Shown here: in pieces, positions 7,162 through 15,885 of the stretch
Layout of the letters: each line of letters begins with the position of its first letter
How positions within the stretch are numbered: position 1 is the stretch's first letter
Source: an uncultured bacterium
GTDB taxonomy: Bacteria; Planctomycetota; GCA-002687715
Assembly: GCA_902826835.1 (NCBI GenBank)
Contig: CADEGH010000043.1
Coordinates: forward strand, 1 to 40,590
DNA length: 40,590 nt
Reading direction: 5' to 3'
The notes under the pieces: generated by a model
The model's input: the letters and a program-made list of their open reading frames with translations, nothing else
Databases searched by the model: none
Told to the model about the DNA's origin: nothing
Position numbers and translations under genes: made by a program

Positions 7162-10100
7162 ATGAGCGCTGAGCCTGGAAAGCCAATCTTCGTCTCTCAC
7201 ACGTCGAAGAACGACCCCTTCGTCGCCGCTCTGAAGCGGCGGCTGGAAAGCCGTGGCTACACCGTGCTGGAGGACTCGCAGTTCATCCCCGGGGACAACC
7301 TACGGGATGACGTGAGGGGTTTCCTCGATCGCGCGCCGACCGTCATCGCCGTAGGCAGCGCGGAGGCGACCGGCTCGCACTGGGTGAAGCGCGAACTGCG
7401 CTACGCCAGGCGGCAGGGGAAGCGCGTCATTCCGCTGCACTTGCCGAAATCCTCCACCGCTCAACTGCGAGAGATTCTCGAACTGCCCGAGCCTGCCGCC
7501 ACCGCCGATCTTGAGGACTGGCCGGCGGAGCTTATCGGTATCCGCGTGCCCGAGGGCCCCGGCGGACTCGATGCCTTGCTGCCCGCGCTGCTCGATGCGT
7601 TGGAAGGCCGAGGCGGCGGGCTGGTGGACCTGGGACAGTCTCGTCCGGCGGTGCCGCTGGCGGACCTCGTGCTCCGGCTGCGCGCGACCCACTTTGAGTT
7701 GGTGAAAAATGCTCAGGGTGTGGAAGTGCGCCGTCCCGCCGCCACGGCCAGCCTCGCCTATTACCCGCCGGACGCGACCGAGCCCGCGGCGGAATCGCCG
7801 GAGTTCCCGCTCATCGCGCCGCTGGGGAGGATCGAAGCCACCGAACTCCGCTTCTATCTTGAGCGCTATTTCCTCACGCCCTACGGCGAGTTCGCGAAAC
7901 GCGCGCGCGGCATCGAGGCCCGCCTGCCGGAATGGGGCCAGGACTTGTGGGCGACGCTGCCCGCGCCCGATTCCGCGAAGCCCAACTCGCCAGATCCGGT
8001 CAAGGCCTGGAAGGCCCAGGCGGCGCGGAGCGACCGCCGCTTCACCGTGCAGGCCCCGCCCGCGCGCCTTCTGCTCCATTCGGCCACGGAGGAGGAAAAA
8101 ACCGCGCACCGCACGGAGCAGGAGGCCGCCACGGAACTCCTCGCCCTGCCCTGGGAACTCCTTCACGACGGCCACGGCTATCTCTTCCACGATGGCATCG
8201 GCGTGCGCGTGCGCCGCTCGCTGCCGGGCGGCGAGAATCCCGCCGAGTTGCCCGAGTCCGCGCGCCACGCCCCGTTGCGCGTGCTCGCCGTCTGCGCCCG
8301 GCCCGAGGCGGACGGCATCTCTTTCATTGACCACCGCAGTTCCATCAAGCCGCTCACCGAGGCACTCAATGCCCTCGGCGACCTCGCGGAGTATGAAATC
8401 CTCTCGCCGCCCACCTTTCCCGCACTGTGCGACAAGCTAGGCGCCGCACTGAAGAAGGGCCGCCCGTTTCACATCGTCCACTTCGACGGCCACGGCGTCT
8501 TCGACAAGGTGAACGGCCTCGGCGCGCTCGTCTTCGAGCATCCGGAGGACACTGCGAAGCTCCATTATCGCCGCGCCGAAGTCGTCCCCGCCGACCGCCT
8601 CGGCTCGGAGCTGCGCCACTGCGGAGTCGGCATCTTCTTCTTGGACGCCTGTCAGTCCGCGCAGGCGGAGAAAAACCCGGAGGCCTCCGTGGCCGGTCGC
8701 CTGCTCCAGAACGGCGTCGCGTCCGTGGTGGCCATGAGCCACAGCGTGTTGGTGGAGACCGCGAGGCGCTTCACGGCGGCGTTTTATCCTGCCCTCGCGG
8801 AAGGCGAGCGAGTCGGTGCGGCCATGCTGACCGGGCAGCGCGAACTCGAGCGCCACCGCCAGCGTGGCTGGGGCTGGGAACCGCGCGGCGACGAACCGGG
8901 CAAGATGCAGCGCACGCCGCTCCAGTTGCAGGACTGGTTCGTGCCCGTGCTCTATCAGGATGGCGCGGACCCCGTGGTCCTGCCCGCGCCGCCGCACCCG
9001 GAGCAGGTCCGTCACGAACTGGCCAAAGAGCGAGCCCTGGCCACCGGCAATCTTCCGGTGCCGCCGCCACACTCCTTTGTCGGTCGCAGCCGCCTGTTGC
9101 TCGCGGCCGAGCGCCTCATGGTGGAGGCGGGAAAAAGCTTCGTCGTCCTCCGCGGCGAAGGTGGCGAGGGCAAGACCGCGCTCGCGGCGGAACTCGGCCG
9201 CTGGCTCGTCGCCACCCGGCGCGCCAGCCACGCCGCCTTTGCCACCGTGGAAAATCTCCCGGCCGAGGCCGCCCGCGCCGTGCTGGCGCAATGGGGCACA
9301 CAGCTCGTGCCCGACTTCGCCGCCCGCGCCGATACGGTGGACCACGCGCTCGACGCCCTCGCCGCCGCCCTCCGCACTCGCTCCGCACTGCTGGTGCTGG
9401 ACAACATGGAATCCATCCTTCCGCCCCCGGCGGATTCCGCCGCCGCCGGTGCACGGGCATCGGATGCGGAGGTGCTTACCGCCATTCTCAAGGTCTGCGC
9501 CCGCCTCTGCGAACTCGCCCCGCGCACTCGGCTGGTCTTCACCTCCCGCGAGGCCCTGCCGGAGCATTCCCCCTTCGGCGACCGCGCCCATCTCATCGAG
9601 GTGGGACGCCTCAGCCCCGATGAAGGCATGGAACTCGTTTCCCGCGTGCTCGCGGCCAATGCAGGCGGCGGCGTCAGCGTCGAGGACTTGCGGGCCGAGA
9701 AGGAGGAGGACATCGCCGCCCTCGTCACCACCGTCCACGCCCACGCCCGCAGCCTCGTCCTCCTCACCCCGGAACTGGCCACCCGCGGCCTCCGCGCCAC
9801 GACGGAGGAAGTCGGGAAAATCATGGCCGACCTCGAACGCCGCTACCCCGGCGAACGCGAACGCTCCCTCTTCGCCAGTGTCGAGCTTTCCCTCCGCAGG
9901 CTGCCCGCGGAGGTGCGTGGGAAGCTCGCGCCGCTGGGGGTGTTCCAAGGCGGCTGCGTTGTTCAGCACATGGCGATGACCTGTGGCTTCACCGTTGCGT
10001 CAGCGGAGGACATTCTTCGAGTCGCAGCGCCGCTCGTGGGTGTCGGCCTGGCGGTGTTGGTTCCGCTCAAAGTGCCCTTCCTCCGCTTCGATCCCGCCCT

Positions 10101-11841
10101 CGCCCCGGCGCTGCTGCGAGAACTGCGGGAGCAGGGCGGCGAGGCTGAAGCCCAGGCCCGCACCCGCTGGGCACAGGCGTATCGCGGCCTGGCAGGGTTC
10201 CTGAACCATCAGCAGAGCCAGGACGCCCATCTTGCCGCGCACCTCACCTTGCTGGAACTGCCGAACCTGCTCTCCGCTCTCCGCGTCTGGAGCGGCTCCA
10301 TGACCGCCGCCGAGCCGTCCGCCGGTGGCTTTGGCCCCGCCGCCCTCGTACTGCCGCACGCCACCCCGGAGGCCGTCATTGATTTTGCCACCGACCTGGA
10401 AAGCCTGCTCTCCCAGCTCGGACGCCGGGAGGCCCTCGCCGAAGCCGCCGCCATCCGCGCCCGCGCCGCCCGCCTCCATGACGACCAGCGCGACCGCGGC
10501 CTCACTCACGCCGCGTTCCTGGCGGCAGATGCCACCATCGATCGCCTACTCGACGCCGGTCGTTTCGCCGAGGCCGCCCGTGCCGCCCAGGCCCTGGGGG
10601 ACCAATGCGAAGCCGCCCCCGACGACGCCTTTCCGGAACTCAGCTACGACCGCGCGCTGGCCCTGTTCACTCTCGGGCGTGCGCTCAAGTGGTCCGGCAA
10701 TCCCCGCGCCGCCCTCGCCCGCCTGGCCACCGTACGCGAGCGATTCGACTCCCTCGCCAAGACGATGGTCGATCCCTGGAACCGTCGGATCTCAGCTGCA
10801 ATGGCCTCCGCCTGCGTGACTGAACAAGGCGACTGCCTGCGCGAACTTGGGAATCTTGAGGCTGCAGCGGGGAGATACAAGGAAGCCATCAAGCTGAACG
10901 ATGCGCGTGGCGACCTGCGCGAGGTGGCCACCGTCAAGTTCCAGCTTGGCACCGTGCGCCTGTTTCAGCACCGCCACGACGACGCCCTCAAAGCCTATGC
11001 CGAAGCACGCGAGACCTTCGAGGCGCTGGGCGAGCCACGGTCGGTCTCGACCATTTGGCACCAGATCGGCATGGTCCACGAGGACGCAGGGCACCTGGAG
11101 GAGTCCGAGACCGCCTCCTTGCGCTCCCTTTCCATGTGTATGCAGGCTGGGGACAAGCCCGGCGAGGCCGACAGCCTCGACCAACTTGGAATCCTCTACA
11201 ATCGGATGCCCGGACGCCGCGAGGACGCCGTGGCCTTTCACCTCCAGGCCGCCGAAATCCGCGCCGCCCCTGCCACCGCCGATCCCCTGAAAGAAGGCCG
11301 CTCTCGCATCAACGTGGCGATCCCTCTCATCGCCCTCGGCCGCCACGCGGAGGCGCGGCAGCAGCTCCAACGCGCCCTCGCCTGCAATGCCTCCTATGGC
11401 CCCAATGCCGAGCCGTGGAAGACCTGGAACCTCCTCCGCTCCCTCGAAACCGCCGTCGGCAACCCCGCCGCCGCCGCAGAGGCCCGGGCCAACGCCATCG
11501 CCTCCTACGCCTCCGCCCGCCGCGGTGGCTGGGAGATCACCAATGGCGCCGGCGCGCAACTCTGCGGCCTCATCCGCGCCATCATTGCCGCCAAAGACCC
11601 CGCCACGCCCGCGTCCCCACTCCCTGCCGAAGCCCGCACCCTGCTTGTCGCCCAAGAACCACAACTGCGCGCCCAACTCACCGCCTACACCAACGACCCG
11701 AACGAGCAGCCCTATCTACGCGCCCTCGCCCCGCCGCTTTTGGCCATCCTCGACGGTTCCCGCGACCCGGCCCTCGCCGCCGACCCCGCCCTCTACTACT
11801 GCGACGCCGCGGAACTGACCCTGCTGCTGGAACAACTCTGA
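7162..11841 (+). CDS. TIR-CHAT-STAND NTPase-TPR protein, probable immune effector
   Basis: A 1559-residue multidomain protein. Residues ~7-120 are a TIR domain (KPIFVSHTSKND; SHWVKREL with the conserved, probably catalytic Glu78), the fold of NAD-cleaving immune effectors. Residues ~130-620 contain a CHAT caspase-like protease domain: ALPWELLHD, then FDGHG with His444 and LDACQSA with Cys497, so the His-Cys dyad is intact. Residues ~640-900 are a STAND/NB-ARC-type ATPase: VGR box, Walker A GEGGEGKTAL starting at 665-668, Walker B LLVLDN with Asp747, and TRLVFTSRE. From about 1150 to 1440 there are TPR-type helical repeats, the usual sensor region. The chain therefore carries two effector domains on one switch and sensor. 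By analogy with STAND defence proteins (Avs), the TPRs would bind an invader ligand and ATP-driven oligomerisation would activate TIR and CHAT. The ATG at 7162 starts just before the TIR domain; an in-frame GTG at 7123 lies within the promoter. A toxin-antitoxin pair follows. Confidence 0.9.
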   Translation: MSAEPGKPIFVSHTSKNDPFVAALKRRLESRGYTVLEDSQFIPGDNLRDDVRGFLDRAPTVIAVGSAEATGSHWVKRELRYARRQGKRVIPLHLPKSSTAQLREILELPEPAATADLEDWPAELIGIRVPEGPGGLDALLPALLDALEGRGGGLVDLGQSRPAVPLADLVLRLRATHFELVKNAQGVEVRRPAATASLAYYPPDATEPAAESPEFPLIAPLGRIEATELRFYLERYFLTPYGEFAKRARGIEARLPEWGQDLWATLPAPDSAKPNSPDPVKAWKAQAARSDRRFTVQAPPARLLLHSATEEEKTAHRTEQEAATELLALPWELLHDGHGYLFHDGIGVRVRRSLPGGENPAELPESARHAPLRVLAVCARPEADGISFIDHRSSIKPLTEALNALGDLAEYEILSPPTFPALCDKLGAALKKGRPFHIVHFDGHGVFDKVNGLGALVFEHPEDTAKLHYRRAEVVPADRLGSELRHCGVGIFFLDACQSAQAEKNPEASVAGRLLQNGVASVVAMSHSVLVETARRFTAAFYPALAEGERVGAAMLTGQRELERHRQRGWGWEPRGDEPGKMQRTPLQLQDWFVPVLYQDGADPVVLPAPPHPEQVRHELAKERALATGNLPVPPPHSFVGRSRLLLAAERLMVEAGKSFVVLRGEGGEGKTALAAELGRWLVATRRASHAAFATVENLPAEAARAVLAQWGTQLVPDFAARADTVDHALDALAAALRTRSALLVLDNMESILPPPADSAAAGARASDAEVLTAILKVCARLCELAPRTRLVFTSREALPEHSPFGDRAHLIEVGRLSPDEGMELVSRVLAANAGGGVSVEDLRAEKEEDIAALVTTVHAHARSLVLLTPELATRGLRATTEEVGKIMADLERRYPGERERSLFASVELSLRRLPAEVRGKLAPLGVFQGGCVVQHMAMTCGFTVASAEDILRVAAPLVGVGLAVLVPLKVPFLRFDPALAPALLRELREQGGEAEAQARTRWAQAYRGLAGFLNHQQSQDAHLAAHLTLLELPNLLSALRVWSGSMTAAEPSAGGFGPAALVLPHATPEAVIDFATDLESLLSQLGRREALAEAAAIRARAARLHDDQRDRGLTHAAFLAADATIDRLLDAGRFAEAARAAQALGDQCEAAPDDAFPELSYDRALALFTLGRALKWSGNPRAALARLATVRERFDSLAKTMVDPWNRRISAAMASACVTEQGDCLRELGNLEAAAGRYKEAIKLNDARGDLREVATVKFQLGTVRLFQHRHDDALKAYAEARETFEALGEPRSVSTIWHQIGMVHEDAGHLEESETASLRSLSMCMQAGDKPGEADSLDQLGILYNRMPGRREDAVAFHLQAAEIRAAPATADPLKEGRSRINVAIPLIALGRHAEARQQLQRALACNASYGPNAEPWKTWNLLRSLETAVGNPAAAAEARANAIASYASARRGGWEITNGAGAQLCGLIRAIIAAKDPATPASPLPAEARTLLVAQEPQLRAQLTAYTNDPNEQPYLRALAPPLLAILDGSRDPALAADPALYYCDAAELTLLLEQL

Positions 11842-12154
11842 ACCCGCCCGGTGAGCGCATCCTGTATCGTGGATCGCCGTCAGCGATCGTGGCGCATGAG
11901 GGTCAATTCCAAGTACGAAGAGTCCGGTTCTATGCGGTTGGCGCCGACCAAACGTCGGGTGGTTCGGTGGGTTCCGGTGCTCAAGGAAAACGGTCTGCAA
12001 TCCTTGGCATCCGCTCGCTCCCCGGGGATGACGCCGACATGCCTCAGGTGGTGGATGATCTACCTGAATCGCATCCAGCGCCCGGCGCTGCGTGATGCTC
12101 GTCGGCGGTGACCGTCATGAGCATCTCCTTTCGGTCAAGTGGGATGTCCTGGGC
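11842..12154. other. Intergenic region between the TIR-CHAT gene and vapC
   Basis: Apart from a hairpin at 11872-11888 I see nothing identifiable. A GTG-started 86-codon frame at 11851-12111 has neither a family match that I recognise nor a ribosome-binding site, and I do not call it a gene. Confidence 0.45.
11872..11888 (+). terminator. Possible terminator of the TIR-CHAT gene
   Basis: GATCGC (11872-11877), loop CGTCA, GCGATC (11883-11888): a 6-bp hairpin 30 nt after the stop codon. No U-run follows, so this is tentative. Confidence 0.3.
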
Positions 12155-12574
12155 TCATGCGTCTTCCCAGGGGTTGATGACGACGCATGCGTTCTCGAAA
12201 TCGGACACGTTGCGCGTGGCCAGGGTAGCCTGGCGGGCGCGCACAATGCCGGCGATGAGCAGGTCCCGGACGTCAACAGTCTTGCCGCCGGCCTGGAGCG
12301 CTGCGCCGATCCCCCCCGCGGCAAGGGCGGCTTTGGCATCGCAGGACAACACACGCCCTCCGAGCTCTTCAGCGATGATTGCCCGGAACAGAGCCTCGAG
12401 CGTGCTGCGTCGTTTGCCTCCGGGAAGACGTTGCAGGCCGAACTCGACCTCGTAGAGCGTAATCGCGGTCGTCCACACGGAGCTAGCCGGCTGGCGGTTG
12501 AGCCACCGGATCACGGCTTCGTCGGGGTTGACTCGCATGACCTCGGACACCACGTTCGTATCCAGGACGATCAT
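12155..12574 (-). CDS. vapC: PIN-domain toxin, VapC/FitB type
   Basis: A 139-residue PIN-domain ribonuclease, the toxin of a type II toxin-antitoxin pair. The acidic metal-binding residues of the family are present: Asp5 in LDTNVVSE, Glu42 in YEVEFG, Asp104 in VRDLLIAGI and Asp125 in TRNVSDFE. The C-terminal INPWEDA closely resembles the end of gonococcal FitB (NPW-H/E-D), which places it in the FitB branch. VapC enzymes usually cut tRNA or rRNA; the target here is unknown. The ATG overlaps the antitoxin stop codon by ATGA (12571-12574), so translation is coupled and the antitoxin is made first. All catalytic positions look intact, so an active toxin is likely. Confidence 0.93.
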   Translation of the reverse strand: MIVLDTNVVSEVMRVNPDEAVIRWLNRQPASSVWTTAITLYEVEFGLQRLPGGKRRSTLEALFRAIIAEELGGRVLSCDAKAALAAGGIGAALQAGGKTVDVRDLLIAGIVRARQATLATRNVSDFENACVVINPWEDA

Positions 12575-12828
12575 GGTCCGAAGTCGGCAGACCGGGCCGC
12601 CTGCCCCTTGTGCTCTTCAATCTCTTCGCAGTCTCGAAGGCCGCAATCCCTGAAGCGCGCAACGATCCGAGAGCCGAGGCCGTCCTTTGGCTCCAGCTCC
12701 ACGCGCAGCACGGCCGCGCGAAGGATCTCCCGGACCTCTTCCTCCATGGACCGGCCGTGCGCACCGGCAAGCTCGCGGAGCTTGTCGCGGATCTCATCTT
12801 CGACGTTTCGAACGATCAACTGGGCCAT
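12571..12828 (-). CDS. vapB: FitA/VapB-type ribbon-helix-helix antitoxin
   Basis: An 85-residue antitoxin. Residues 1-40 (a short strand MAQLIVRNV, a helix, then GRSMEEEVREIL) match the FitA-like ribbon-helix-helix DNA-binding domain that dimerises and represses its own operon. The C-terminal half is charged and would wrap around the toxin. It is first in a two-gene operon with the PIN toxin. Its ATG at 12828 lies 6 nt after a -10-like hexamer, and the start codon is inside a 12-bp palindrome that could be the operator. No Shine-Dalgarno sequence is present, which fits a leaderless transcript. Confidence 0.9.
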   Translation of the reverse strand: MAQLIVRNVEDEIRDKLRELAGAHGRSMEEEVREILRAAVLRVELEPKDGLGSRIVARFRDCGLRDCEEIEEHKGQAARSADFGP

Positions 12829-12837
12829 GATATCATG
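12826..12837. promoter_or_regulatory. Candidate vapBC operator palindrome
   Basis: CATGATATCATG is a perfect 12-bp palindrome that covers the vapB start codon and part of the -10 element. This is a good position for autorepression by the ribbon-helix-helix antitoxin. Confidence 0.5.
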
Positions 12838-12863
12838 CTATCGCGCTGAGCGGCTCGGATCAA
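12835..12863 (-). promoter_or_regulatory. vapBC promoter (leaderless)
   Basis: Minus strand: TTGATC (12858-12863), a 17-bp spacer, TAGCAT (12835-12840), then 6 nt to the ATG at 12828. Both hexamers match four of six consensus positions at the ideal spacing. Confidence 0.6.
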
Positions 12864-13117
12864 GCACTCCTCCACTCCGTCCGCCTCAAACGCTCGAACG
12901 TCCGATCCCGCCAGCACTTACGTCGACCCTGGAGAAGGCTCCCCTGGCAGGGCGATTCGGTGGCGGGAGTGAGCCCACCTCGGATGAACCCCGTCTACCT
13001 CATAGCTGCACAAACTATAGATCAATCGATACTTCTGGCTTTCGAGAGTTTGAACCACACGGGACTCGCTCGGAATCCCTAGCGCGAAGGCACGAGGTGG
13101 CGACGAGGCGTCTGGGG

Positions 13118-13873
13118 TCAGGCTGGGGGAGAGAGGGCGGCGCGGACTTGGGCGAGGCGGGGGGCGCTGGTGAGTTTGGTCCAGGAGCCGGGAGGAGGGG
13201 GGGAGCCATTGACGGAAAGGCCGGGGGGCACGGGGTGATCGAAGGGGCGCCAGTCGGTGGCGGACAAGTGGACTTCGGTGACACCGGTCGAGGTCACCAA
13301 TTGGTGAACGTTGGTAGGTGAAATGCCGCCGCCGGGGAGGATTCCGATGCGACCGCGGGCGGCTTGCACCAAGTGGCGAAGCGTGGGAAGTCCTTCAGGG
13401 GCGCGGGGCGCACCACCGGAGGTGAGAATGCGGGAGAAGCCCAATCCGACGAGGGTTTCGAGGCTCTTCTCCAGATTCGGAGTGAAGTCGAAGGCTCGAT
13501 GGCAGGTGAGGGGGCGGCCGCCGCTCAGAGCCACGAGTCGCTCGAGGGCAGCGACATCCAGATGGCCATCGCGACGCAGGGCTCCGATGGCGAAGCCGTC
13601 GGCTCCGGCGTCGCGAGCCGCTTCGAGGTCGAGGGCGAGCACCGCGAGTTCGTCCGGGGTGTAGTGGAAGTCGCCACCCCGCGGGCGGAGAAGGACAAAG
13701 ATCGGGATCGAGACGAGCGCACGAACCCGTCGCACGAGCCCGAGGCTGGGCGAAATCCCGCCTTCGCGCAGGCTCCCCGCCAATTCGAGCCGATCCGCTC
13801 CGGCGCGCGCCGCGGCGAGTGCGCCTTCGACGTCGTCGACGCAAACTTCGATCAAGGTGCGCGGAAGGGCCAT
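13118..13873 (-). CDS. cutC: CutC family protein
   Basis: A 251-residue TIM-barrel protein of the CutC family, historically linked to copper homeostasis; the biochemical role is still unclear. Family signatures are visible: IEVCVDDVEGALAAARAGAD and RLELAGSLREGGISPS at the N-terminus, RPRGGDFHYTPDE around residue 63-75, DGFAIGAL, LTCHRAFDF, ILTSGG, and ILPGGGISPTNV near residue 180. The length is typical. The last ~25 residues are proline-rich and poorly conserved. It lies 9 bp downstream of the MutS-like gene on the same strand, so the two are almost certainly cotranscribed; no promoter is seen in the gap. No copper transporter or chaperone gene is nearby. Confidence 0.93.
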   Translation of the reverse strand: MALPRTLIEVCVDDVEGALAAARAGADRLELAGSLREGGISPSLGLVRRVRALVSIPIFVLLRPRGGDFHYTPDELAVLALDLEAARDAGADGFAIGALRRDGHLDVAALERLVALSGGRPLTCHRAFDFTPNLEKSLETLVGLGFSRILTSGGAPRAPEGLPTLRHLVQAARGRIGILPGGGISPTNVHQLVTSTGVTEVHLSATDWRPFDHPVPPGLSVNGSPPPPGSWTKLTSAPRLAQVRAALSPPA

Positions 13874-13882
13874 CGATGTCTC

Positions 13883-15772
13883 CTACGCTCGGTCGAGCTC
13901 GGCGGCGACGGGGCTCGAAATTCCCTCTCCCGGCGCGGCGGGAACCGCGATGCCATGCTCCCGCATGACACGCAGCGCGTTGGTCGAAGGGACGAGCCCA
14001 TCCTGCAAACGATAGTCGAACGCCATCTTCCCGTTGCGAACGAGGTCTCGGAAATGCACCGTCCGAGTCGCGACCTTCTCGGCCGCGAGAGCTTGAGCCA
14101 GTCCCAAGTCGTGCGTCGACACTATGGTCGGCGCGCCCCGCCGCACGAGTTCGTGAATGACCGCCACCGCCCCGAAGTGCCGCTCACGCGAGTTGGTGCC
14201 GGAGAGAATTTCGTCGAGGAGGACCAAGGTCTGCGGAACTTCCGTCGCGAGGTCGAGACAGGCCTTCAGACGCTGCACCTCCGCTTGGAACCTTGAGACG
14301 CCGGTGGCCAGTTCATCCTGGACCCGCATACAGGTGGCGAGGCCCAAGGTGCCGATCCGCAGACTCTTCGCAGGCACCGGGAGTCCGAGCGTGGCGTAGC
14401 GAACCGCCAGCCCGGCCGCACGCAGGTAGGTGCTCTTCCCACTCATGTTCGATCCGGTCACGACGAGCAGACGATGGTCGTTCCGAATCTCGAGGTCGTT
14501 TCCGACGCGGCTCCGCCGTGGCAGGAACGGGTGCGCGAGTCCCTCGGCGACCAAGTTCGGCCCGCTTCCATCAAACTGTGGCCAGACATCCGTCGGATTG
14601 GCGGCTGCGAGTCGGGCCAACGCCGCCAGCGCTTCCACTTCGCCCAAAGCGCCGAGCCACTCGGCCAGCGCGGGCCCGTGCGCGCGCTGCCAGGCGTGAA
14701 CCCCGGCCACCCAATGCGGATCGACCAGCGCGATGACGTCGAAGCTGAGGACCCAGAACTTGTTGCGCCGCCAGGACAGTCGTTCACTCCACCTCGCCAG
14801 AGAGAGCAGGGCGCGCGAAGCTCCTCCGTGCTGCCGGAGGGTTGATTGAAGTCGCACGAGCTCGGACGCGGTCACCGACGCGGTTTCGATTGTCGAAGCC
14901 ACGGACGAGAGGTCGGGTAACAGTGGTGCCAAGTCGGCCAGCGCGCCATCGAGGCGGGCCGCCTCCTCCTCGCGCGCCAAAACGAGGTAGTTGAGCGCGT
15001 AGACCAGGCCGAAGACCGCCCAAGGCAAGATCCCCGCAATCGCGAGCCCGAGCGATGCCACCCCGATCACGCTCAAGCTGCCGTGAAACCAGCGTCGCCA
15101 CGGTGCCGGCGGAGTCGGCACCTCCTGCCCCCAGGCGGCCAGTCCTTCGAGGGCCGCCTCGCGCTTCACGCGGTCGGCCACCGCGCGGAGCGACGCGGCG
15201 CGATGAAACCCCTGGAGCAGCGGTTCTTCGAGCGCCAAAGCCCCGCAGAGTCCTCGCACCGCCGCCTGGCGCGCGGGCCCTTGGTCAGAAGGCGCCTCCA
15301 ACACCCACGCTCGCATCCGCGTGCGGCCGAGCGCGGTTCCTCCGAATTCGAGCCGCGCGAGAAGCCCGTGAGGCGCCCCCAAATCCAAGTCGCCGGCAAA
15401 GGGATGCGCCGCGGAGATTTCGGCGGTGGCGGGCAAGGCGCCCGGCCGCTCGGTTTCATCGTGCAGCGCTTGCCAATCCCGAACGACGAGGAGGGCACGA
15501 TCAGCTTCTCGACGTTTCCCCGCCGCGGCTTCGCGGAGCGACACCATCGTGGCGATCGCCGCGCCCAGGCCGAGCCCGCTCAAGACAAATCCGGGGAGCC
15601 CCTTCGTTTCCGCCGCCACCAAGAGCGCCAGGAGACCGACCACGAGAATGGCGGTTCCGACCCGCGCGAAGCGGCGTTCCCGACGCTCGTGGATTGCCCT
15701 CTCCGCTTCGTAGCGACCGCAAAACGCCGCGAGGAAGGTCGATGCGGAAGGGGGCTCGGAAGAGGGGAGCAT
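13883..15772 (-). CDS. Membrane-anchored MutS-like ATPase
   Basis: A 629-residue protein whose C-terminal third is the MutS ATPase: Walker A GSNMSGKST at residues 440-448, an ABC-like region, Walker B LVLLDEILSGTNSRE with Asp520-Glu521, and STHD. The middle resembles the MutS lever/clamp core. It lacks the MutS mismatch-recognition domain with its Phe-x-Glu. Instead it has hydrophobic segments near residues 38-53, 60-78, 232-248 and 250-265, predicted to anchor it in the membrane. It belongs to the MutS-like ATPases of unknown function, not to mismatch repair MutS1. The ATG at 15772 has no Shine-Dalgarno sequence; TGC-TAAGAC (15779-15784) ends 6 nt upstream and could be a -10. cutC follows by 9 bp. 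The M2 peptidase gene is divergent. Confidence 0.88.
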   Translation of the reverse strand: MLPSSEPPSASTFLAAFCGRYEAERAIHERRERRFARVGTAILVVGLLALLVAAETKGLPGFVLSGLGLGAAIATMVSLREAAAGKRREADRALLVVRDWQALHDETERPGALPATAEISAAHPFAGDLDLGAPHGLLARLEFGGTALGRTRMRAWVLEAPSDQGPARQAAVRGLCGALALEEPLLQGFHRAASLRAVADRVKREAALEGLAAWGQEVPTPPAPWRRWFHGSLSVIGVASLGLAIAGILPWAVFGLVYALNYLVLAREEEAARLDGALADLAPLLPDLSSVASTIETASVTASELVRLQSTLRQHGGASRALLSLARWSERLSWRRNKFWVLSFDVIALVDPHWVAGVHAWQRAHGPALAEWLGALGEVEALAALARLAAANPTDVWPQFDGSGPNLVAEGLAHPFLPRRSRVGNDLEIRNDHRLLVVTGSNMSGKSTYLRAAGLAVRYATLGLPVPAKSLRIGTLGLATCMRVQDELATGVSRFQAEVQRLKACLDLATEVPQTLVLLDEILSGTNSRERHFGAVAVIHELVRRGAPTIVSTHDLGLAQALAAEKVATRTVHFRDLVRNGKMAFDYRLQDGLVPSTNALRVMREHGIAVPAAPGEGISSPVAAELDRA

Positions 15773-15846
15773 CGGCGGGTCTTAGCAGTTCGTCCCCCGC
15801 CCTGCGCCTTCGAACCAACCTCGGTTTGGCCCTCGCCAGTTCCAGG

Positions 15847-15875
15847 GCGACAGGCGTTCCCACCCTGACTATGAT
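15847..15875 (+). promoter_or_regulatory. Promoter of the M2-M14 peptidase operon
   Basis: GCGACA (15847-15852), a 17-bp spacer, TATGAT (15870-15875, five of six consensus bases), then 10 nt to the ATG at 15886. The ATGs at 15871 and 15874 lie inside the -10 and so cannot be starts if this promoter is used. Confidence 0.6.
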
Positions 15876-15885
15876 GCCCCTCAAC

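Noticed and set aside
8437..9969. 510-codon minus-strand frame inside the TIR-CHAT gene
   Set aside because: Shadow of the STAND region, low-complexity and without any recognisable motif.
11851..12111. 86-codon GTG-started frame after the TIR-CHAT gene
   Set aside because: No ribosome-binding site, promoter or recognisable domain; codon composition does not resemble the neighbouring genes.
13045..13090. T-loop-like GTTCAAACTC on the minus strand, suggesting a tRNA
   Set aside because: The flanking bases do not form a T-stem, and no anticodon arm or acceptor stem can be built.
15055..15885. N-terminal extension of the M2 peptidase frame
   Set aside because: It overlaps the divergent MutS-like gene for its whole length and lies upstream of the lipoprotein signal and the promoter.
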